A stretch of 64,000 bases of DNA from an uncultured Coriobacteriaceae bacterium. GTDB taxonomy: Bacteria > Actinomycetota > Coriobacteriia > Coriobacteriales > Eggerthellaceae. The notes beneath the pieces are model-generated. The model searched no databases. It had not been told where the DNA came from and saw only the letters and a list, made by a program, of their open reading frames with translations. Below are positions 58,341-64,000 of the stretch, in pieces. The stretch covers positions 270,236-334,235 of the forward strand of contig CALDCB010000007.1 of assembly GCA_937937585.1 (NCBI GenBank), in the 5' to 3' direction. The translations under genes and the position numbers were made by a program. How positions within the stretch are numbered: the stretch's first letter is position 1; every line of letters begins with the position of its first letter.

Positions 58341-58764
58341 TACCTGTGTCCTGTTTGACATCATCGCGCGACGCATGACATTCGAGGAATCTTGCAAGTT
58401 GCTTGTTCCTCATGCGTTCGGCGATTTGGAGTTGTGGGTGTCCGCGAAGTCGTACACCGATATCTTCTACGTCTTGAGCAGGAAGGCAGCAAGCGAAGAT
58501 ATCCAGAAAACATTTCTTAGAAGCCTCGAATTGTTCAATGTCTGCTCGGTTGATAAGGCTGCTTTAGGAAGGGCCGCAAGCTTCTCTTGGCCCGATTTCG
58601 AGGATTGCCTGATTTCTGTATGCGCCGAGCGTATCGATGCCGATGCCATCGTAACGCGAGACGCGAAAGGCTTTGCGCGCTCGACGGTTCGGGCTTATTC
58701 GCCAGGGGAAATGTTCCGTCTGCTGCAGGAGCGGGGAGTGCAGTACGCGATCGAGGAAGTTTAG
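58324..58764 (+). CDS. PIN-domain toxin (VapC-like RNase)
   Basis: The start is the GTG at 58324 behind GGAGGGG; longer readings are not supported. The product is 146 residues. PIN acidic residues are visible: LLDTCVLFDI near the start, SYTDIFYVLS, and DFEDCLISVCAERIDADAIVTRD near 95-112. It should be a metal-dependent RNase that stops translation unless held by the antitoxin. The combination of a RelB-like antitoxin with a PIN toxin differs from the classical VapB/VapC pairing. Confidence 0.8.
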   Translation: MRALLDTCVLFDIIARRMTFEESCKLLVPHAFGDLELWVSAKSYTDIFYVLSRKAASEDIQKTFLRSLELFNVCSVDKAALGRAASFSWPDFEDCLISVCAERIDADAIVTRDAKGFARSTVRAYSPGEMFRLLQERGVQYAIEEV

Positions 58765-58778
58765 GAAGCTGTCGGGGA

Positions 58779-58808
58779 AAGCCTGGAATGAGGATCAATT
58801 CCAGGCTT
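58779..58808. terminator. Hairpin after the toxin gene
   Basis: AAGCCTGGAAT (58779-58789) pairs perfectly with ATTCCAGGCTT (58798-58808) over 8 nt. It lies between the rightward toxin gene and the leftward macrodomain gene and can serve both; T-runs are short. Confidence 0.65.
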
Positions 58809-58878
58809 GATCAGAAGCATCGCGTCAGATCGTTGGAGCTGCTTGCTCTTACAATTCCGAGGGTTCCTCGCGGGGTGT

Positions 58879-59694
58879 TTAGAATTCCAGCAGATCTTCG
58901 TAAAGCTGTTCGCCCTTCTTTGAGAACACGTTGAATACCACCGTTATGTCCGTTTCGGGGTGGTTGGCAAGCCATGCCTTCACGGTATCCACTGCGATCT
59001 GCGATGCTTCCTTTTCAGGGAAGCCGAACACGCCGGTCGAAATGCCGCAGAACGCAATTGAATGCATGTCGTGCTTCGCCGCCGCGTCCAAACAGCTTTT
59101 GTAGCACGAAGCCAACTCGCGCTTGTGCTTGGGGGTGGGGTTTCCGTTGGCGATGGGGCCTACGGTATGCACGATGTATTTGCTGGGCAGGTTGTAAGCA
59201 CCGGTCACTTTTGCCGTACCTGTTGGTTCCTCGTGACCTTGTTTATTCATCAGTTTGTCGCATTCCATGCGCAGCTGCACCCCGGCATACGTGTGGATGG
59301 CGTTGTCGATGCAGTGGTGGCCCGGAACCCAGCATCCCAGCATCTGCGAATTCGCGGCGTTCACAATGCCGCCAACGGCAAGCGTGGTGATGTCGCCGAG
59401 CCATAAGCGGATGCGGTCGTTGGTGGGCGAAGGACGTGTGTCGTCCAAGGTCGAGATGCCGTTTTCGGCAATAAGGCTCTGGAGCAGTTGGTCTTGCGTG
59501 GCCAGGAAGTTCTCGCTTGCGGGTTGCGGGTGGCGGGTGTTCACCAGACCGCGGAAGATTGCCCAAAGGCGGTCGTCGTCAATGGCACCGGCCGATTCGG
59601 CGCGCTCGAGCTGTTCGATTTGGTCGAATTGCTGGCGCTCGGTATATAGGTACTCGATCAGGCTTATAAGTTCGTCGTGGTGGTTCGCGGCCAT
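58879..59694 (-). CDS. Zinc-type macrodomain protein (ADP-ribose hydrolase family)
   Basis: The product is 271 residues. A ~90-residue helical N-terminus precedes the macrodomain. The domain has GDITTLAVGGIVNAANSQMLG and then CWVPGHHCIDNAIH, the metal-binding insert (Cys, His, Cys) of zinc-dependent macrodomains, and GISTGVFGFPEKEAS for the phosphate loop. Such enzymes remove ADP-ribose from proteins. They are often encoded beside a SirTM sirtuin and lipoylation genes; here no such partner is visible within the window. AAAGGGAGAGAAC lies before the ATG. Confidence 0.88.
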   Translation of the reverse strand: MAANHHDELISLIEYLYTERQQFDQIEQLERAESAGAIDDDRLWAIFRGLVNTRHPQPASENFLATQDQLLQSLIAENGISTLDDTRPSPTNDRIRLWLGDITTLAVGGIVNAANSQMLGCWVPGHHCIDNAIHTYAGVQLRMECDKLMNKQGHEEPTGTAKVTGAYNLPSKYIVHTVGPIANGNPTPKHKRELASCYKSCLDAAAKHDMHSIAFCGISTGVFGFPEKEASQIAVDTVKAWLANHPETDITVVFNVFSKKGEQLYEDLLEF

Positions 59695-59888
59695 GTTCTC
59701 TCCCTTTGAATTGCTTCGATGCGCTCTGTTTGGTTTTGTTCGTTTCAGATTCTAGCCTTTTTCGGGAGCGGAAACGCACTGCGCGTCTCAACGGTCATGC
59801 GGGTTATCATAGGTTCGGGCGGAAACGCCCTATTTGTGTTTGTGCATTGTTCGCGCGGGCCCTAAATCCTGCGTTTAAGGGGAAATCT

Positions 59889-62800
59889 GTGCTAATCGAA
59901 TCGCTTGTTTACCCGTTCGAGAAAACCGGCTGCCTCGATGCGTTCTGGGGCAAGCTTGACGCTGGGCAGGATGCCGTTTTGGGCGTGGCCTCTTCGGCGC
60001 GCCCCTTTATGGTTGCCGCTCGTTTCGCGTATCGGCCTCAGCCTACGCTTGTCGTGGTTGCGGGCGAGGACGCGGCTCTTTCGTTTGCGCGCAACGTGGC
60101 AGCGTATTTGGGCGAAGATCGCGTCCTTCGTTTTCCTGAGCGTACCGACTATCCTTTCGAAGTGAAGCCGCAGAATGCCAAGAAGGCCGCCGAGTCGGCG
60201 AAGCTTGCGGCTCGTCGAATGGAAGCCGCTTATGCGCTCCGTGAGGGCAAGGACATCGTTGTGGTTGCCAGCGCGCGTGCTCTTTTACGCATGCTGCCCC
60301 CGGCGGACAGCGACGTGTGCGTGCCGCTGGTTTTCCAAACGGGCGTTGAGGTGGCTGATATGCCAGGCGCTTCGAAGCGCGGGGTCGATTCGTTCGAGGA
60401 CATCGCTCGTTCTTTGGAGGAGTGCGGCTACGCCAACACCGGCGAGATCGACGGTCCTGGCACATTCGCGGTTCGTGGCGGCGTGATCGACGTGTTCCCG
60501 GGCAACTCGGTTTTTCCCGTGCGCATCGACTTCTTCGGCGACGAGGTTGATGAGATCAGGCGAATCGTTCCGTCGACGGGGCAGACCATCTCGTCGCTTG
60601 ATTCCATCGAAGTTTACCCGGTTCGCGAGTTCTCGTGTTCGGCGACCTCGCGTGCGAAGGCCATCCAGAAGCTCGAGCGCTCGGCGCGCATCAATCCTGC
60701 TCATCGCGATTTACTTGAGCAGCTCGAGGGTGGGCTTCATTTCGAGGGTGCCGATGCCCTGTTGGCGATGATCCACGACAAGACCGTTACTTTGGGTGAT
60801 TACGCGCGCAAGGGCGTTTTGTCGTGTTTGGTTGAGCCGCGTTCTCTTGTTGACGATGCCATGCACGCGATGGACGAGATCGCGGCACGGGCCAAGGGGT
60901 CGAACATCGCCCTTGACGGTTTGTGCGCATCGCCGGCAACGTTGGATTTCGGCGGAGATGTGCGCGCGACCTACTTGTCTATCATGCGCGTCGGAAGCGC
61001 GCTCGATGAAGAGCTGCCGGTTAAGCGCGTTGAGGTGGCGGGACATCCCGAGAAACTGTACGGCCGCCTTCGCCAGCTCATCGATGACAACTATCTGGTG
61101 GTGTTCTCGGCTCCGGGTTATCGCGCCCGTGAGGACATGAAGCTCGCGTTCGTTGAGCACAACCTGCCCATTCAGGAGAGGCTGGATTCAGGCAACGACG
61201 CTGACGCCGAGCGCGCTTCGACGCCGAAGGGGCTTTCGCGAAAGCCCCTGACAGCGTCAGAGGGTCTGGAAGCGCAGCGACAGCGTCCCGATATTTCAGC
61301 CGAGCGCGGTACCGACAGCATGGCGACGTCGGCGCTGGCGCGTGAGGCGAAGGCGCGCGTTTCCGACGAAGATGAGCATGTCGAGCTTAGAAAGCGCCGC
61401 CTCCGTCGTGGCGTGGTGAACGTCGTTGACGTCGATATTCCCCTGGGCATGATTATCCCTAAGGCGAAGCTTGCCATGATCAGCTTGTCCGACACGCAGG
61501 GCGCCCAGGCGCATCGCGCTAACCGCCGTGTCGACGTGACCGAGGTCACGTTCCCGTACAAGCCAGGCGACTATGTCGTTCATGCTGCTCATGGCATCGC
61601 GTACTTTGCGGGGTTGGTGCGCCGCGAGATCGACGGCACCGAACGCGATTACCTTGAGCTGAAATACGACGGCGAAGACAAGCTGTTCGTTCCGGTCGAG
61701 CAGCTTGACCGCGTCACGCGTTATGTGGGTCCCGAAGGTTCCAGCCCGCGCCTTACGCGTCTGAACACCTCGGATTGGTCGCGCGCTCTTTCGAAGGCGC
61801 GCAAGGCAACGAAGAAACTCGCGTTCGATTTGGTGGACGTCTATGCCCGTCGCGCGGCGGTGCAAGGCTTCCGTTTCAGCCCCGATACCCCGTGGCAGCG
61901 CGAAATGGAAGATGCTTTCCCGTATCGGGAAACCCCCGATCAGCTTTCCGCCATCGCCGACGTGAAAGCGGACATGCAATCGCCTCGGCCGATGGACCGA
62001 CTGGTCTGCGGTGACGTTGGCTTTGGCAAGACCGAGGTCGCGCTCCGTGCCGCGTTCAAAGCCACTCAAGATAACAAGCAGGTCATGGTTTTGTGCCCGA
62101 CCACCATCTTGGCCCAGCAGCATTACACCAACTTCAGCGAGCGTTGCGAGCCTTTCGGCGTGAAGGTTGAGGTGCTTTCTCGTTTCCGCACGCCTCAGCA
62201 GCAGCAAGTCGCACTTGAGGGCTTCTCGAACGGCGACGTCGATATCCTGGTGGGCACGCATCGCCTGCTTTCTCGCGATGTGAACCCGCATGATCTTGGC
62301 CTTGTCATCATCGACGAGGAGCAGCGTTTCGGCGTGGGCCACAAGGAGCAGATGAAGAACCTGCGCGAGTACATCGACGTGCTCACGCTTTCGGCCACGC
62401 CAATCCCGCGCACCATGCAGATGTCGCTTTCCGGTGTGCGCGACATGAGCCTGATCCTCACGCCGCCCGACGAGCGCCGTCCTGTTGAAGTGCATGTGGG
62501 CGAATGGGACCCCGACTTGGTCAGCGCCGCCATCAGGCGTGAGCTTGGCCGCGGCGGCCAGGTTTACTACGTGTCGAACCGTGTTCGCTCCATTGACGGT
62601 GCCGTGCGTCGCGTGCAAGAGGCTGCGGGCGAGGCGCGTGTCGGCGTGGCTCACGGCAAGATGGACAAAGACTCGCTTGAGCGCACCATGGAGGATTTCG
62701 CGGCGGGCCAGCTCGATGTTCTGGTGGCAACCACGATCATTGAAAGCGGTATCGACAACCCCCATACCAACACGCTCATCATCGAGGACTCGCAACGCCT

Positions 62801-63734
62801 TGGCTTGGCGCAGATGTATCAGCTGAAAGGGCGCGTGGGACGTTCTTCCACGCAGGCCTACGCCTACTTCATGTTCCCCGACAACATCCCCCTTACCGAG
62901 GAGGCGACGGCGCGCCTTACCGCGCTTGGCGAGCATCAGGAGCTTGGCAGCGGCATGCGCATCGCCATGCGCGATCTCGAGATCCGCGGTGCGGGCGATA
63001 TCCTAGGTGCCGAGCAGTCGGGCAACATGTCTGCGGTCGGTTTCGACCTGTTCGCGCAGATGCTTGCAAGCGCCGTTGGTGACACGCGTGAGGGTGTTGC
63101 CATCGACGGTGACGGCCTGCTGCCTGCTTTGTCGGACATCACGGTGAATCTTCCGGGCGACATGTTCTTCCCCGAACCGTATATCCCCGATGCCGACGAG
63201 CGCGTTCTTTGGTATCGTCGTGTGGCTTCAGCGGCGACGATCGAGGCGGTGGAGGACGTTTTCAACGACTTGTCCTCGAAGCGTCCCGACATGCCCGACG
63301 CCGCGAAGAGCATGTTCGATAAGGCGCGCATCCGCGCTTGGGCGGCCGAGCATCATATCAAGTTGATCTCGGTGGTGGGCGGCAAATTGGTTGTCGAGCC
63401 GGTTGACATACCGGACGAGCTTTCGACGAAGATCCGTCGTGCAGGTGGAAGCTATCTTGCAGACAAAAGGAAGCTGCGCCTTCCGTTGAGGTATTTTGGC
63501 CCCGACGGGTCGTCGTTGCGTGACCGATCGACCAGGCGCAGCTCGCGCGTGTCGGTTGGCGCGGGCAAGATCGGGGCTTCGAAGCGCAGCGGGGCAGGGG
63601 CCGGCATGGGCACTGCATCCTCTCGTGCGGCATCTTCTTCGGCTGCGCCGGGGGCGGGCGGGGTCGAGGGAACCTCGCTTACTCCTGCGGAACTTGTGGA
63701 TGCTGTCTTCACATTTCTGCAAGAGCTTGCCTAG
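59889..63734 (+). CDS. mfd: Transcription-repair coupling factor
   Basis: The GTG at 59889 follows AAGGGG. The product is 1281 residues. In order: UvrB-homology modules (about 1-400), a low-complexity linker (about 430-540) that is longer than usual, and the RNA polymerase interaction domain FPYKPGDYVVHAAHGIAYF near 558. The translocase follows, with CGDVGFGKTEVALRAAF near 707 and the DEEQ box near 807, and then TRG and D7. The C-terminus has a Ser/Ala/Gly-rich tail before a final helix. It removes stalled RNA polymerase at lesions and recruits UvrA. It is the last protein gene in view, followed by tRNA-Gly. Confidence 0.95.
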   Translation: MLIESLVYPFEKTGCLDAFWGKLDAGQDAVLGVASSARPFMVAARFAYRPQPTLVVVAGEDAALSFARNVAAYLGEDRVLRFPERTDYPFEVKPQNAKKAAESAKLAARRMEAAYALREGKDIVVVASARALLRMLPPADSDVCVPLVFQTGVEVADMPGASKRGVDSFEDIARSLEECGYANTGEIDGPGTFAVRGGVIDVFPGNSVFPVRIDFFGDEVDEIRRIVPSTGQTISSLDSIEVYPVREFSCSATSRAKAIQKLERSARINPAHRDLLEQLEGGLHFEGADALLAMIHDKTVTLGDYARKGVLSCLVEPRSLVDDAMHAMDEIAARAKGSNIALDGLCASPATLDFGGDVRATYLSIMRVGSALDEELPVKRVEVAGHPEKLYGRLRQLIDDNYLVVFSAPGYRAREDMKLAFVEHNLPIQERLDSGNDADAERASTPKGLSRKPLTASEGLEAQRQRPDISAERGTDSMATSALAREAKARVSDEDEHVELRKRRLRRGVVNVVDVDIPLGMIIPKAKLAMISLSDTQGAQAHRANRRVDVTEVTFPYKPGDYVVHAAHGIAYFAGLVRREIDGTERDYLELKYDGEDKLFVPVEQLDRVTRYVGPEGSSPRLTRLNTSDWSRALSKARKATKKLAFDLVDVYARRAAVQGFRFSPDTPWQREMEDAFPYRETPDQLSAIADVKADMQSPRPMDRLVCGDVGFGKTEVALRAAFKATQDNKQVMVLCPTTILAQQHYTNFSERCEPFGVKVEVLSRFRTPQQQQVALEGFSNGDVDILVGTHRLLSRDVNPHDLGLVIIDEEQRFGVGHKEQMKNLREYIDVLTLSATPIPRTMQMSLSGVRDMSLILTPPDERRPVEVHVGEWDPDLVSAAIRRELGRGGQVYYVSNRVRSIDGAVRRVQEAAGEARVGVAHGKMDKDSLERTMEDFAAGQLDVLVATTIIESGIDNPHTNTLIIEDSQRLGLAQMYQLKGRVGRSSTQAYAYFMFPDNIPLTEEATARLTALGEHQELGSGMRIAMRDLEIRGAGDILGAEQSGNMSAVGFDLFAQMLASAVGDTREGVAIDGDGLLPALSDITVNLPGDMFFPEPYIPDADERVLWYRRVASAATIEAVEDVFNDLSSKRPDMPDAAKSMFDKARIRAWAAEHHIKLISVVGGKLVVEPVDIPDELSTKIRRAGGSYLADKRKLRLPLRYFGPDGSSLRDRSTRRSSRVSVGAGKIGASKRSGAGAGMGTASSRAASSSAAPGAGGVEGTSLTPAELVDAVFTFLQELA

Positions 63735-63768
63735 CAAGAAATTACGTACTATTATGCATTCTCGCAAT

Positions 63769-63844
<76 letters not shown>

Positions 63845-63855
63845 TTGATAGCATC

Positions 63856-63885
63856 CGGCCAGGGCAATCGCTCTGGCCGTTTTCA
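63856..63885 (+). terminator. Terminator after tRNA-Gly
   Basis: CGGCCAG (63856-63862) pairs with CTGGCCG (63873-63879), followed by TTTTCA. It begins 12 bases after the tRNA. Confidence 0.75.
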
Positions 63886-63919
63886 TTTCAAGGCAGGCTA
63901 TCGATCAGGAGGGTTTCGC

Positions 63920-63955
63920 ATGCAGTTTATCGACATCACGCTTCCCGGGTTATAG
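63920..63955 (+). other. Start of a reading frame that stops after 11 codons
   Basis: A clear AGGAGGG is followed after seven bases by ATG and MQFIDITLPGL, then TAG. The ribosome binding site and protein-like start suggest the 5' end of a gene broken by an insertion, since the sequence past about 63950 changes character. Too short to classify. Confidence 0.3.
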
Positions 63956-64000
63956 GCAGAAAAGTGTGTCTGCAACTTAATCCCAATCGGATCGGTACGG

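Noticed and set aside
61296..62936. 546-codon minus-strand frame inside mfd
   Set aside because: It lies opposite the translocase core of Mfd with its intact helicase motifs, and the composition is that of an antisense shadow.

Overview
The window comes from a high-GC anaerobic actinobacterium, most likely class Coriobacteriia, family Eggerthellaceae. This is inferred from gene content: two different [NiFe] hydrogenases, a Tat-exported flavoprotein paired with a NapC/NrfH-like multiheme cytochrome, the mre/pbp2/rodA cluster, and strong use of GTG starts with GAAAGGAG-type ribosome binding sites. No database search was possible, so the genus is not assigned.

Left part, 1-9937: an integrated phage or phage-like element whose left end lies outside the window. 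A leftward operon of about 18 small, mostly overlapping genes carries an early replication/recombination module: Cro-like HTH protein, RusA resolvase, DUF1351 protein, ERF annealing protein, SSB, DnaD-like replisome organizer, DnaC-like loader, HNH-type protein and small unknowns. It is controlled by a divergent switch (7737-7868) with three copies of a TTCAC-N5-GTGAA operator. The rightward arm encodes a second HTH protein, a small unknown protein and a large serine integrase. The integrase reading frame runs into a tRNA-Arg(CCG) gene, which is the attachment target.

Central part, 10-28 kb: housekeeping genes. These are a TrmA/RlmD-like RNA methyltransferase without iron-sulfur ligands, cyclophilin, a membrane-anchored TPR protein and ndk. 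Next comes a four-gene group 3b NAD(P)-linked hydrogenase operon in the order beta-gamma-delta-alpha, then mreBCD-mrdA-rodA with a DUF697 protein, and a radical-SAM pair (TIGR03960 plus DUF2344).

28-46 kb: small regulators, an MFS exporter with a CBS-domain protein, an ABC/FtsX transporter, HelD, a NimA-like flavoprotein, two tandem tRNA-Asp genes with their own terminators, and a heterodimeric ABC exporter. A HAD phosphatase, a degenerate AAA+ protein, an iron-sulfur-less MutY homologue and MntP follow.

46-64 kb: pheA, then a periplasmic electron-transfer pair (multiheme cytochrome plus flavoprotein), then an uptake hydrogenase (hyaABC), with its protease hyaD separated from it by a TRIC-type channel gene and a small membrane protein. 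After these come nth, gdhA, a RelB-like/PIN toxin-antitoxin pair, a zinc-type macrodomain protein, mfd and tRNA-Gly(GCC). Functionally, the hyaABC hydrogenase would feed electrons from H2 into the quinone pool and the cytochrome/flavoprotein pair would spend them on an unknown organic acceptor. The cytoplasmic group 3b enzyme would balance NAD(P)H with H2.
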